32,337 nt of DNA from Verrucomicrobiota bacterium (GCA_014193315.1 BJHS01000021.1:1-32337); one strand, 5' to 3'. Positions 7,540 through 15,641 are shown, counted from the first letter of the stretch. Notes: generated by a model not told the origin, from the letters alone. Translations and numbers: made by a program.

Positions 7540-9249
7540 TCAGCGGAAAGACTTCAGGCGCCAGGCGGCATCGGCTTCGCGGTCGGTGCGGAACTCGATC
7601 ACGCGCACGCCTTTACCCCGGCGTTCGAGGTGGCGGGCGAGGCCGGCCCAGGTCTCAGCCAGGTCGTGCCGGACCCCATGGGCGGCGCAGAGTTTGCCGA
7701 GGTCGGCGGCCTGCGGGGTGCCCCAGAGCTGCTCGAAGTGTCGGGTTTCCTTCGCGACGGCGAGGTGGTTGAAGATGCCGCCGCCTTGGTTATTGATGAC
7801 GAGCACGGTGAGGTCGCCGGCATGGCCGTAGGCGGAGAGCAGGGCGTTGCTGTCGTGGAGGAAGGTGAGGTCGCCGCAAAGGAGCACGGTGCGGCGGCCG
7901 TCGAGCGAGGCGCCGAGCGCGGTGGAGACGGTGCCGTCGATGCCGTTGGCGCCGCGGTTACAGAGAATCTCCGGGCCCGGTCCGGCGGGGTGCGAAAACC
8001 ACTCGAGGTCGCGGATAGGCATGCTGCTGCCGATGAAGAGCCGGTCGTCCGGACCGAGGGCGGTCTCGAGCAGCGCGATGACGCGGCCTTCGAACGGCCA
8101 GTCGACCGCCAAGACCTTCTCCAGCCGACGCCCGGCCTTGGCCTGGGCTTTCTGCCAGTTTCGCAGGGTGGCGCTCATGGGGCGTGCGACCGCCTCGCCG
8201 CCCGGCGTCAGTGAACCATCCAAGCGCGTCCAGCGCCCGTGCGTCGCGTCGGTGTTCTCGCCCGGTCGTCCGACCAGCAGCGTCAGTGGGTCCCCTTGGC
8301 GAAGCCAAGCGCGTAGCGACTTGCTCGTCGGCAACGGGCCGATGGCCACGACGGCCTCGGGGGCCAGCGCCTTGGCCATTCGCTCGTCGCGCAGAATGAG
8401 GTCGTAGGCCGAGACCACCCGGCCGGTGCTGGCGAGGTCGCCCCGGAGGGTGCCAGCCCCGTCGGCCAGGATCGGCCAGCCGGTCAGTTGGGAAAGCTCG
8501 AGTAAGGCTTGGGCGCCTTCCGCCCGGTCGGCAAAGGCATGCGGGCCCACGACGATCGCCCCGCGCTCGGTCCGGGGAAGGAGGCTGGCCACCACCGCGG
8601 GGGTGAGTGTCGGCTGGACTTGGCCGGCGGCCGGCAAGGTGGTGAAGGCCTCGAGATCGAGCCATGTCGGGGTCTTGAAGCCCTTTTCGGCCTCGGAGGG
8701 CGGTAGAGGGTCCCGGAAGGGCAAATTGAGGTGTACCGGGCCAGCCAAGGGCCCTTGCGCCCGCTGCCAGCCGTCCACTAGCAACTGCCGCCAGTGCCGA
8801 AGGAGTTCGCTTCCCGTCCCGGGCACGGCCGCCTCGGCCGACCAGACGGGGAAAGCGCCGAAGAGCCCGTTCTGCGGGATGGTCTGGCCGGAGTGGCAAT
8901 CCCGGAGCTCCGGGGGGCGGTCGGCGGTCAGCACGAGCAGCGGGGTTCCGGACATCCGGGCCTCGACGACGGCGGGCAGGTAGTTGGCGCCCGCGGTGCC
9001 TGACGTGCAGAGTAGGGCCGCCGGCCGGCGGGTGGCCTTGGCGATACCCAGCGCGATGAATCCGGCGGACCGCTCGTCGAGCGCGACGGTGACCTTGAAT
9101 TCCCTGTGCGAAGCAAAGGCGAGGGCGAGGGGGGTCGAGCGCGAGCCCGGCGAGATCACCACGTGCGTCAGCCCGCAGCGACGGAGCGTGCACACGCCCA
9201 CGGCGCTCCAGAGGGCGTTCGTGTTCAGGAACCTGGGCGGTCGGGCCAT
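7540..9249 (-). CDS. menD: SEPHCHC synthase MenD (menaquinone biosynthesis)
   Basis: MenD is a thiamine-diphosphate enzyme that joins 2-oxoglutarate-derived succinic semialdehyde to isochorismate, the first committed step of menaquinone synthesis. At 569 residues it has normal length. Blocks seen in order are VISPGSRSTPLAL, the DERSAGFIALGIAKAT block with the catalytic Glu59, CTSGTAGANYLPAVVEA, LTADRPPELRDCHSGQTI, and near the C-terminus the ThDP/Mg region GDLTFLHDSNALL followed by INNQGGGIFNHL. The ATG at 9249 is followed by FLNTNALWSAV, the usual MenD start. No other men gene is nearby, so the pathway is scattered in this genome or this gene is on its own. The stop codon is immediately followed by palindrome copy 2. 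Confidence 0.94.
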   Translation of the reverse strand: MARPPRFLNTNALWSAVGVCTLRRCGLTHVVISPGSRSTPLALAFASHREFKVTVALDERSAGFIALGIAKATRRPAALLCTSGTAGANYLPAVVEARMSGTPLLVLTADRPPELRDCHSGQTIPQNGLFGAFPVWSAEAAVPGTGSELLRHWRQLLVDGWQRAQGPLAGPVHLNLPFRDPLPPSEAEKGFKTPTWLDLEAFTTLPAAGQVQPTLTPAVVASLLPRTERGAIVVGPHAFADRAEGAQALLELSQLTGWPILADGAGTLRGDLASTGRVVSAYDLILRDERMAKALAPEAVVAIGPLPTSKSLRAWLRQGDPLTLLVGRPGENTDATHGRWTRLDGSLTPGGEAVARPMSATLRNWQKAQAKAGRRLEKVLAVDWPFEGRVIALLETALGPDDRLFIGSSMPIRDLEWFSHPAGPGPEILCNRGANGIDGTVSTALGASLDGRRTVLLCGDLTFLHDSNALLSAYGHAGDLTVLVINNQGGGIFNHLAVAKETRHFEQLWGTPQAADLGKLCAAHGVRHDLAETWAGLARHLERRGKGVRVIEFRTDREADAAWRLKSFR

Positions 9250-9341
9250 GACGCGAGGTAATCGACCGAGGGTGGGGGAGACAAGCGTTCGGTTAATTTG
9301 GGGTTTAAGTCGCCGGCATTCCCGCTAGATTAGCCCTTCGA

Positions 9342-9683
9342 ATGGAGACCTTCACGTGCCTCTGGCCCTTGCTCGTCGGCCTGCTGCTGCTCGCCGGGCT
9401 CGTGCACGCCATTTTCGTCGGCATGACCTTCACCGTCGACGCGAGCCACGTGCGGGTTCGCGTCTACGGTTGGACCGTCCGTAAGATCGCTTTGCCCGAC
9501 GTCGCTTACGCGGTGCACGACTGGGCGTTTTGGAACGAGCATTGGACCAATACCCTGAGCCCGCGTCGGTTGGTGCTGCTCCGCCGTCGTACCGGCCTCT
9601 TCCGCAATTTCCTGATCAGCCCGCCGGACGCCTTGGCCTTCCTTGCGGAACTTCGGGCCCACGGGGTGGTCATCCAAGCATGA
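9342..9683 (+). CDS. Small membrane protein with PH-like (bPH) domain
   Basis: This 113-residue protein has one hydrophobic segment (about residues 8-28, WPLLVGLLLLAGLVHAIFVG). After it comes a beta-rich stretch: FTVDASHVRVRVYGWTVRKIALPDV, LSPRRLVLLRRRTGLFRNFLISP and a final helix FLAELRAHG. That order resembles the bacterial pleckstrin-homology-like domains found next to membrane anchors, where residues such as 'R-R-T-G-L-F-R-N' form the last strands. The function of such domains is not established. Its TGA stop overlaps the ATG of the next gene (ATGA at 9680-9683), so the two are probably translated together. It is divergent from menD with a 92-base spacer. The domain assignment is by eye and moderately sure. 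Confidence 0.68.
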   Translation: METFTCLWPLLVGLLLLAGLVHAIFVGMTFTVDASHVRVRVYGWTVRKIALPDVAYAVHDWAFWNEHWTNTLSPRRLVLLRRRTGLFRNFLISPPDALAFLAELRAHGVVIQA

Positions 9684-10507
9684 GACTCCTTGCCTACCTC
9701 TTGCTCGCGCTCCCGCTGGCGGCCGCGCCCGACGGTTTCTTCGCGATGGACACCGCCGCGCGCCAAGCCCCGGCCGAGACCGCCGCCCTCTTAGCCGAAC
9801 TCGGCTATGACGGCTTCGGTGGGCGGCCGGCGACCGCGAAGGCTTTCGCCGCCGAGCTCTCCAAGCGCAAAATCGCCACCGTCAACGCCTACCACGTCAC
9901 CCAGTTCTCGTCGGAGGATGCCGGTCTCCCCGCCGACCTCGTTCAAGCCATCCACGCGCTGGAAGGTCTCGATACGACTCTCTGGCTTGGTATCCAGCAG
10001 GTCCGGTTGCCTGCGGGCATCAAGGCTGGCCCGACCGCCGGCGACACCATCGTCGTCCCCGCACTGAAGCGGGCCCTGGTCTTCGCCAAGGCGCGGCAGG
10101 TGAAAATCTCGCTTTACCCACACACGGGTTTTTGGGCCGACAGCGTGGATGCCTGCCTGCGTCTGGCGAACGCCGTCGACGACCCTGACCTCGGCGTCAC
10201 GTTCAACCTCTGCCACTGGTTGAAGGTCGAAGGCTCCGAGCGCGACCCGGTCCCGGTGATCAAGGCCGCGTTGCTCCGCCTGAACTTCATCACGATCAAT
10301 GGCGCCGACACCGGCGACACGCGTAAATTCGGCTGGGACAAACTGATCCAGCCGCTCGGGCGCGGCACCTATGACGTGAAGACTTTCGTGGCGAACGCCC
10401 GCGCCGCCGGTTACCGCGGGCCCTTTGGTTTCCAAGGTTTTGGCATCATGATGGACCCGAACTCACTCCTGAAGGAGACGATGGCGGCGTGGAAGGGGAT
10501 GAGGTAG
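9680..10507 (+). CDS. Exported sugar phosphate isomerase/epimerase-like TIM-barrel protein
   Basis: The 275-residue product begins with a signal peptide (MRLLAYLLLALPLAAA). Its body looks like the AP-endonuclease-2/xylose-isomerase-like TIM barrel: ETAALLAELGYDGFGG, KRKIATVNAYHVT, QVKISLYPHTGFWADSVDACLRLAN in two pieces, GVTFNLCHWLKVEG, LNFITINGAD, and a last strand YRGPFGFQGFG. Residues such as H in YPHTG, H in NLCHW and the Asp after NGA may form the metal site. Exported members are frequent in Verrucomicrobia and Planctomycetes; their substrates are mostly unknown. ATG at 9680 is chosen over a longer frame beginning at 9530 because it starts at the signal peptide and overlaps the preceding stop (ATGA), a sign of translational coupling. 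Confidence 0.78.
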   Translation: MRLLAYLLLALPLAAAPDGFFAMDTAARQAPAETAALLAELGYDGFGGRPATAKAFAAELSKRKIATVNAYHVTQFSSEDAGLPADLVQAIHALEGLDTTLWLGIQQVRLPAGIKAGPTAGDTIVVPALKRALVFAKARQVKISLYPHTGFWADSVDACLRLANAVDDPDLGVTFNLCHWLKVEGSERDPVPVIKAALLRLNFITINGADTGDTRKFGWDKLIQPLGRGTYDVKTFVANARAAGYRGPFGFQGFGIMMDPNSLLKETMAAWKGMR

Positions 10508-10584
10508 GTGGTAGGGGTTGGGAGTAGGGATGGACCCAACACCCAACACCCAACACCCAACACCCAACACCCCCTAACACCTAC
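10504..10584. repeat. Hairpin-forming repeat with five ACCCAAC heptads
   Basis: GTAGGTGGTAGGGG (10504-10517, overlapping the stop of the TIM-barrel gene) pairs with 10571-10584, 13 of 14 bases. The loop contains five perfect tandem copies of the 7-mer ACCCAAC (10534-10568). The 20-base word TGGACCCAACACCCAACACC at 10531-10550 recurs exactly at 26626-26645. The element lies between convergent genes and is followed by a separate terminator hairpin. Confidence 0.75.
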
Positions 10585-10610
10585 TCCCCAATCCCTATCG
10601 CCTCTATCAA

Positions 10611-10640
10611 CAAAGAACCCCGGCTTCCCGGGGTTCTTTG
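10611..10640. terminator. Bidirectional terminator hairpin
   Basis: CAAAGAACCCCGG (10611-10623) and CCGGGGTTCTTTG (10628-10640) form a perfect 13-base stem with the 4-base loop CTTC. T-rich sequence follows on the plus strand (TTTCGTTTATTT). The hairpin ends seven bases before the stop of the minus-strand DUF3500 gene, so it can serve both convergent genes. Confidence 0.85.
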
Positions 10641-10646
10641 TTTCGT

Positions 10647-11708
10647 TTATTTAGCGCCGTGGTCCTTCTTCAGGTGCTCGGCGAGCGGGTCGTAGCCGAA
10701 GTCCTTCTTAAGGTCGCGCCAGGTGGCATGCACGTGGTTCGCGTCGTTCTGGGTGTTGTCCAGTTCCATGAGGAACGTCGGGCCTTGGATGCTGTAATAG
10801 TGGCCTTGGCCGACTTCGAGGCCGCCGGCCCAGGCGAAGAAGACTTGGTCCTCGGGTAGCTTCGAGATCTCGACGATCTCCTTGGCGGCGAAGTCGTCGC
10901 GGGCGCGGCCGACGTATTCGTAGATGATCAGGCCGAGGAGCTTCTTCTGCTCGGCGTCGAGGGCGGAGAGGGCGATGCCCTTGTGCTTCAGGATGCCGTC
11001 GGCCTTCTGCTTGTTGCCGGTGATGACGTCGGTCGGGACCTTGCCGGTGAGGAAGGCGACCTTGCGTTGGTCGGCGTTGAGTGAAGCGGCGAGCTGGCGG
11101 CCTAGGCCGTCTTCCTTGTCGAGTAGTTCGAAGCCCACGAGGCCGGGGGTGTTCTCGGCGACGTGCTTGGTTGTCTTTTGGACCTGGCCCGGGTTGGTGC
11201 CGAGGAAGGATGGCGTCGAGCCGACGAGCTCACCGTCGACGACGGTGAAGTTCTGCGAGCAATGGTGGCCTTCCCAGCGGAAGCCCCACGTGCCCTTGGC
11301 GGCCGGCTGGCCGAAGATCGACACGAAGTAGTTCTCGGCGTCGCGCTTGTTGGCGCCTTTGCCTTCTTCGATGACGAAGAGCAGGTACTCGAGGGCCATG
11401 ACGGACTCGACCTTCATGTGGCCGCGCTGGCTGAGCGAGGTGGAGAGCAGGGCCTGCGCGAAGTGACGCTGGCCGGGGTTCATTTCCTTGATCGGCAGAC
11501 CCTTGCGGACGGCCGGGACGAAGATCCAGTTGGTGCGTTCGGCGTTGTCGAAGGCGAAGGTCGCCTTGGCGCGCTGGGCGTCGTCGAGCGAGCCAAGGAA
11601 CGCGGTGGCGGCCTTGGACATCTCTTCGCTAGCGCCATGGCCGAAGGCGGCGGGAATGGCGAGGGCCAGCAGGCTCAGCGTGGCGAGGATACGGTGGAGG
11701 GGTCGCAT
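10647..11708 (-). CDS. Exported DUF3500 protein
   Basis: This 353-residue protein has an N-terminal signal peptide (LATLSLLALAIPAAFG, likely cut near residue 23). The remainder matches the DUF3500 family: a start FLGSLDDAQRAKATFAFDNAERTNW in two parts, then FVPAVRKGLPIKEM, a central WEGHHCSQNFTVVDGE block, FLGTNPG, and the C-terminal VFFAWAGGLEVGQGHYYSIQGPTF in two parts with LDNTQNDANHVHATWRD. The biochemical role of DUF3500 proteins is not established. The conserved His residues (GHHC, GHYY, NHVHATWRD) suggest a metal site, but that is inference. The family length is about 330-370, so the gene looks complete. The ATG at 11708 is preceded on its own strand by C/T-rich sequence with no Shine-Dalgarno. 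It ends at the strong hairpin at 10611-10640. Confidence 0.86.
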   Translation of the reverse strand: MRPLHRILATLSLLALAIPAAFGHGASEEMSKAATAFLGSLDDAQRAKATFAFDNAERTNWIFVPAVRKGLPIKEMNPGQRHFAQALLSTSLSQRGHMKVESVMALEYLLFVIEEGKGANKRDAENYFVSIFGQPAAKGTWGFRWEGHHCSQNFTVVDGELVGSTPSFLGTNPGQVQKTTKHVAENTPGLVGFELLDKEDGLGRQLAASLNADQRKVAFLTGKVPTDVITGNKQKADGILKHKGIALSALDAEQKKLLGLIIYEYVGRARDDFAAKEIVEISKLPEDQVFFAWAGGLEVGQGHYYSIQGPTFLMELDNTQNDANHVHATWRDLKKDFGYDPLAEHLKKDHGAK

Positions 11709-11921
11709 AGGGATTCGGGTAGGACAGGGGTGTAGGGGAAGGGTTCCCGGAGAGCCAGAAAGGAATGACCGGGCTGGCGCCCCGAGGGGGCAGGTGGGCG
11801 CGAGCCTGGCGTATGCGGGGAGTCCGATGAGGCTGGACCCAGGAGTTGAGGGGCTGGGCTTCGGCCGGCTCCCTCCCCGATACTCGATACGCGTGCCGAC
11901 TCTGCCCCGCAGCAGGGGCGT

Positions 11922-13781
11922 TTACGCTCCTTCTGCTTCGCTCAGCTTCTGCGCGGCCTGTTCCCAGGCGGCGGTAGCGGCCTGCAGGGTGTTGATCGTG
12001 TCGCGCAGCCGGGCGTTCAATTGTGGGAGGTTGACCCCGCCGGTATAGGTCGCGGGGTCGGCGAGTTCGGCGGTGATCTTCGCCTGCTTGGCTTCGAGGT
12101 CAGCCACCTGCAGTTCGCACCGGGTGACTTCGGCCTTCAGCTTACGGAGTTCCGCGGCGGAGGGTTTGGCGGGGGCCTTCGGTTTTTCGACCTTCGCGGC
12201 TTCTTCCTGCTTCGGACGGGCGTCAGTGAAACCGGCGGTCAGCGCGGCGCGCTCGTTGCCGGACTTCGACTTCTCGAGGTAGTAGGCGTAGTCGCCCGCG
12301 TAGTTCGTCAGGCGGCCGGAATGCACGTGCAGGACGGTCTTGGCGATCTCCCGGATGAAGTGCACGTCGTGGCTGACGAAGTAAAGCGTGCCTTCATAGG
12401 TCTTCAGGGCGGCGATGAGCGCGTCGATCGACGTGATGTCGAGGTGCGTCGTCGGTTCGTCCATGAGCAGGAAGTTCGGCGGGTTGATCATCAGCTTCAC
12501 CAAGGCGAGGCGCGACTTCTCCCCGCCCGAAAGGACCGAGACGCGCTTGTTCACGTCGTCCTTGCGGAACAGGAACGTGCCGAGCATGCCGCGGGCCTGT
12601 TGTTCGGTGAGGCCGTTCTCCGAGGTGCGGAGCTCCATCACGTTCTCGAGGACGGTCAGCTTCGGGTTGAGGTTGTCGACGCGGTTCTGGGCGAAGTAGC
12701 CCGTGATGACGTTGCCGCCTTCTTCGCGCACGCCACCGTTGATCGGAATCACGCCGGCGAGGATCTTGAGCAGGGTGGACTTGCCGGCGCCATTGGGGCC
12801 GACGAGGACGGTCCGCTGGCCGCGTTCGCATTCGAAATTCAGGTCCTTGTAGACGACATGGTCGCCGTAGGCCTGCTGGACGTGCTCGAGCTTCATCACC
12901 TTCAGGCCGGAGCGCGGGGGCTGGGGGAAGCGGAACTGGATCTTCTTCAGGTCGTCCTCGGGTTCGTCGATCGCGACTTCCTCGAGGCGGGCAATCTGCT
13001 TCTCCTTGGACTTCGCGCGGGAGGCCATGGAGGCCTTGGCGCCGAAACGGTCGACGAACGTCTGGAGGTGTGCAATCTCGCGCTGCTGGTTCTTGAACAT
13101 CGCCTGCTGGCGATCCTTGCGGGCCACGCGCTCGAGGAGGAAATCGTCGTAGTTGCCGTTATAGCAATGGAGGCGTTGGGCCCGGAGTTCGATTGTGCCG
13201 GTGCAGAGCGCGTTGAGGAAGGCGCGGTCGTGCGAGATGACGACGAGGCCGCCTGGGTAGCGCGTCAGGTAGTCCTGGAACCAGAGCAGGGCTTCGAGGT
13301 CGAGGTGGTTGGTCGGTTCATCGAGCAGGAGGAGCGTCGGCTCGCTCACCAGGAGGCGGGCGAGGTGGGCGCGCATCACCCAGCCGCCGGAGAAGGTCTT
13401 GGCGAGCTTCTCGTGGTCGCTCTCGCGGAAGCCGAGGCCGGCGAGGATCTTCTTGGCGCGGGGCTCGAGCGTGTAGTCGATGTCCCAGTCGTCGTCGTTC
13501 TCCGGCTCCAGCTTGCCGCCGCTCGTCGCGATCTGCAGGATGGTCTCATCGCCGACCGGCGCGCTTTCCTGGGGAAGGAAGCCGAAGTTCGCGCCGCGTT
13601 CCCATTCGATAAGGCCTTCGTCGGGCTGGTCCTTGCCGAGGATGATGTTGAAGAGGGTGGACTTGCCCGCTCCATTGGCGCCGACGAGTCCGAGCCGGTC
13701 CGTCCGGGCGATATTCAGCGAGAGCTCCGCGAACAAAGTGCGGGGCCCGTAGGACTTGGAAAGGTTGGCAATCGTCAGCAT
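11922..13781 (-). CDS. ABC-F family ATPase with C-terminal coiled coil
   Basis: ABC-F proteins are soluble twin-ATPase factors that act on the ribosome. The 619-residue product has two ABC cassettes. The first has Walker A GANGAGKS (34-41), a degenerate signature FSGGW, and LLLLDEPTNHLDLEA. An arm/linker region rich in Lys, Gln and Arg follows (about 240-290; KNQQREIAHLQTFVDRFGAK type). The second cassette has GPNGAGKST (about 327-335), LSGGEKSRLALVKL and LLMDEPTTHLDI. A Pro/Lys/Ala-rich hinge leads to a C-terminal coiled coil (about 545-615). There are no membrane segments. This resembles the housekeeping YheS/Uup-like members more than antibiotic-resistance types, but that split cannot be settled by eye. 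A weak stem (GCCCC/GGGGC, 11904-11919) follows the stop. The word CCCTAGCCCTAGC lies 72-84 bases upstream of the start. Confidence 0.92.
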   Translation of the reverse strand: MLTIANLSKSYGPRTLFAELSLNIARTDRLGLVGANGAGKSTLFNIILGKDQPDEGLIEWERGANFGFLPQESAPVGDETILQIATSGGKLEPENDDDWDIDYTLEPRAKKILAGLGFRESDHEKLAKTFSGGWVMRAHLARLLVSEPTLLLLDEPTNHLDLEALLWFQDYLTRYPGGLVVISHDRAFLNALCTGTIELRAQRLHCYNGNYDDFLLERVARKDRQQAMFKNQQREIAHLQTFVDRFGAKASMASRAKSKEKQIARLEEVAIDEPEDDLKKIQFRFPQPPRSGLKVMKLEHVQQAYGDHVVYKDLNFECERGQRTVLVGPNGAGKSTLLKILAGVIPINGGVREEGGNVITGYFAQNRVDNLNPKLTVLENVMELRTSENGLTEQQARGMLGTFLFRKDDVNKRVSVLSGGEKSRLALVKLMINPPNFLLMDEPTTHLDITSIDALIAALKTYEGTLYFVSHDVHFIREIAKTVLHVHSGRLTNYAGDYAYYLEKSKSGNERAALTAGFTDARPKQEEAAKVEKPKAPAKPSAAELRKLKAEVTRCELQVADLEAKQAKITAELADPATYTGGVNLPQLNARLRDTINTLQAATAAWEQAAQKLSEAEGA

Positions 13782-13852
13782 CGAAAAGGGGTTAAAGTGA
13801 GGCCGAGGGGGAAAGACAAGGGGATTGGGGGTGCGAAGGGGCTCGGGCCGTG

Positions 13853-13865
13853 GCTAGGGCTAGGG
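13853..13865 (-). repeat. Intergenic word CCCTAGCCCTAGC upstream of ABC-F gene
   Basis: On the minus strand this reads CCCTAGCCCTAGC, identical to 5678-5690 (plus) and 18894-18906 (minus). It is in the spacer between nadK and the ABC-F start. In all three places the word is upstream of a start codon and in the sense orientation of that gene. Confidence 0.6.
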
Positions 13866-14023
13866 CCCGTGGGCAAAGGGACACGGAAGGCGGAGGGCAG
13901 GGAAAGGGCGCGGTGGCCGGCATCTTGAAAGGCCAGACGCAGCGGCAGGGTTCATCTCCCCCGACTACTTCTGGGCCGCGTTGTCTGATGGAGTGGTCGC
14001 TTTCCAGCCCCAGCCCTGTCCCT

Positions 14024-14040
14024 GCGAAGCCTCCCTTCGC
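14024..14040 (-). terminator. Small stem-loop directly after nadK
   Basis: GCGAAG (14024-14029) and CTTCGC (14035-14040) form a 6-base stem with a 5-base loop, touching the nadK stop codon. There is no T-tract on the minus strand, so it may only stabilise the 3' end or be a chance structure. Confidence 0.3.
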
Positions 14041-14853
14041 TCAGCTCCACTTCAACTTGCTCCGGAGCACGTCGAAGTGGGTCAGGTTTTTGGGGCGGAG
14101 GAGGGCGAGCTGGACTTTGGCGGTACGGATGCCGAGGGGTAGCCGGCCTTGCGCCTCCAGCGTCGGGCGGCCGTCCACGGAGAGTCCGAGCTGGGCGCCG
14201 TCCTCACTGCTGATCTCGAGTTCGGTCTCGCCGTCGAAGATCACGGAGCGGTTGGAGAGGGTGTGGGCGCAGATCGGGGTCAGGACGATGACGGCGGCGG
14301 CGGGGTCGACGAGCGGGCCGCCGGCGGCTAGGTTATAAGCCGAGGTGCCCGTGGGCGTGGCGAGGATCAGGCCGTCGGCCCGGTACTCGTTCACGCGGGC
14401 ATCGTCGGCGCGCACGGCGAAGCGGCCCATGCGAAAGACGTCGCGCGTCTTCAGCACCACGTCGTTGAGCGCGAGGGTGAAGCTGCCGTCGGCGAAGCGG
14501 ACCTCGAGGAGGGCGCGGTTCTCGCGGCGAAAATCCCCGGCGAGGATGGAGCGGATCGAGGCGCCGACGTCCTCCTCGGGGTAGGCCGCGAGGAAGCCGA
14601 GTTTACCGCGGTTGATGCCAAAGAGCGGGACGCCTTCGAGGGCGGCTGGTTCGGCCACACCAAGGAAGGTGCCGTCGCCGCCGACCACGCAGCAGGCGTC
14701 GGCCCCGCGCAGGGAGGCTCGGTCGACCGGCCAGGCATCGGCGAGGGCCAGCTCAACGCCGGCTTCGCGGGTGGCTTCCTCCACCGCCCGGACGATGTCC
14801 TCGACACCGGACTTGGTGCGATTGACGACGAGCGCGAGACGGCGGATAGCCAT
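14041..14853 (-). CDS. nadK: NAD kinase
   Basis: NAD kinase phosphorylates NAD to NADP in the cytoplasm, using ATP or polyphosphate. The 270-residue product has the family landmarks: GGDGT (58-62) with the metal-binding Asp, FGINRGKLGFLA, the NE/D-type motif in LNDVVLK, and the strongly conserved GLILATPTGTSAYNLAAGGP, with the Asp of the RADG just before it. The C-terminal part SNRSVIFDGETELEI and LSVDG completes the all-beta domain. The ATG at 14853 begins MAIRRLALVVNRTK, with a normal distance to GGDGT. No Shine-Dalgarno is visible. The gene upstream on the same strand is an exported protein (14922-15641), 68 bases away, so they could share a transcript. Confidence 0.95.
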   Translation of the reverse strand: MAIRRLALVVNRTKSGVEDIVRAVEEATREAGVELALADAWPVDRASLRGADACCVVGGDGTFLGVAEPAALEGVPLFGINRGKLGFLAAYPEEDVGASIRSILAGDFRRENRALLEVRFADGSFTLALNDVVLKTRDVFRMGRFAVRADDARVNEYRADGLILATPTGTSAYNLAAGGPLVDPAAAVIVLTPICAHTLSNRSVIFDGETELEISSEDGAQLGLSVDGRPTLEAQGRLPLGIRTAKVQLALLRPKNLTHFDVLRSKLKWS

Positions 14854-14921
14854 GAATGACGACTAGCCGGGCCGAGGGAAAGGGCAAGGACAAGCCGGAC
14901 CGAAGGGGGCCGGTAGGGCCG

Positions 14922-15641
14922 TTATTTTGTGGATTTTCCGGCCTTCGGACTCTCGAAGGTGAGCCGGTAGGTCATCCAGACGACGTAGCGGTTACCGCCG
15001 AGGTGGCGCACTTGTACGGGGTCGGCCAAGCCGGCGATCTCGAGGCGCATCTCGCCTTCAGGCAGGTGTCCCTTGGCGTTGGCGACGTCTTCCTTGATCT
15101 GGTCCAGTAATTCGTCGCGGTGGTCGTTGGCCGAGGCGAGAGCGTAGGCGATGGGGCTCAGGCGGCATCGTTCATCCTCGCTTTTCGAGTTGGTCAAGTC
15201 GCTGGCCTTGGCGCGGAGAATCTCGACGGTTTTCAGACCGTTCTCCGCCGGGCCGCGGAGGGCGTAGCGGGCGGTCGCCACGACCGGGTCATCGGGCTTC
15301 GGGTCCTCGTCCAGATCGCCGAAACTGAAGCTGGAGCGGGCGGTGCTCTTGCGGGGCGGAGCGGCGAAGGTCCGCTCAAGTTGCACGGCTTCCCAGCCAT
15401 CCTGGTTTTCGAAGCGTTTGCGGAGGGAGACCAAGATCGCCTCCAGGCGAGCGTCCACGGTGGTGCGATCCTTGCCCTTAATCGAAAGCTCCACCGTCGT
15501 CTCGAGGAAGTCCGCCTCGACCTCGACCTGCACCCGTTGGGCGCGGGGCGCCTCGGTGGAGGGGTAGTCGCCCCCCGCCAGCACGGTGGTCGGGAGCGGC
15601 AGGGAGAGGGCGGTGAGCAGGGCGGCGGAGAGCACTCGCAT
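14922..15641 (-). CDS. Exported protein of unknown function, possibly SIMPL-like
   Basis: I do not recognise this 239-residue protein with certainty. It starts with a clear signal peptide (MRVLSAALLTALSLPLPTTVLAG). The mature part opens with an alternating strand pattern (QRVQVEVEADFLETTVELSIKG in two parts), then a helix KDRTTVDARLEAILVSLRKRF. A middle strand VVATARYALRGPAENG is followed by a Ser/Asp-rich loop, a helix (SPIAYALASANDHRDELLDQIKED in two parts) and a last strand YVVWMTYRLTFE. This strand-helix order and the ARYAL...HRDELL pattern recall SIMPL/DUF541 periplasmic proteins, but the likeness is weak. A Pro/Asp-rich insert (FSFGDLDEDPKPDDP) breaks the middle. It is divergent from the 15724 gene across 82 bases. 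Confidence 0.55.
   Translation of the reverse strand: MRVLSAALLTALSLPLPTTVLAGGDYPSTEAPRAQRVQVEVEADFLETTVELSIKGKDRTTVDARLEAILVSLRKRFENQDGWEAVQLERTFAAPPRKSTARSSFSFGDLDEDPKPDDPVVATARYALRGPAENGLKTVEILRAKASDLTNSKSEDERCRLSPIAYALASANDHRDELLDQIKEDVANAKGHLPEGEMRLEIAGLADPVQVRHLGGNRYVVWMTYRLTFESPKAGKSTK

Larger units (their letters stand above)
6373..7542. mobile_element. RAYT transposase plus two flanking REP-like palindromes (REPtron-like unit)
   Basis: A single HUH/Y1 transposase gene on the minus strand is bracketed by two 95-97-base nested palindromes with the same outer arm (AAGGGGTCAGGCCGTT) and inner arm (TGTTAGTTTA-type). This is the arrangement described for RAYT genes and their REP/BIME elements. 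On both sides the unit begins immediately after a TGA stop codon, of the GNAT gene on the plus strand and of menD on the minus strand, so neither flanking gene is broken. Whether the unit itself moved in, or the palindromes were placed individually, cannot be told from one copy. Confidence 0.75.

Noticed and set aside
10534-10568. Tandem ACCCAAC units as a possible CRISPR array or telomere-like repeat
   Set aside because: The units are 7 bases with no spacers and only five copies, and they lie inside a hairpin-forming intergenic repeat.
13921-14020. Possible tRNA-like segment in the nadK-ABC-F spacer (GGTTCATCTC resembling a T-loop)
   Set aside because: No acceptor or anticodon stem could be folded around it.
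14360-14390. Further copies of the palindrome arm (GATCAGGCCGTCGGCC here, and similar GATCAGGCCG at 10928 and 25292)
   Set aside because: Only a short core matches, the sites lie inside coding sequence, and no inverted partner is nearby.
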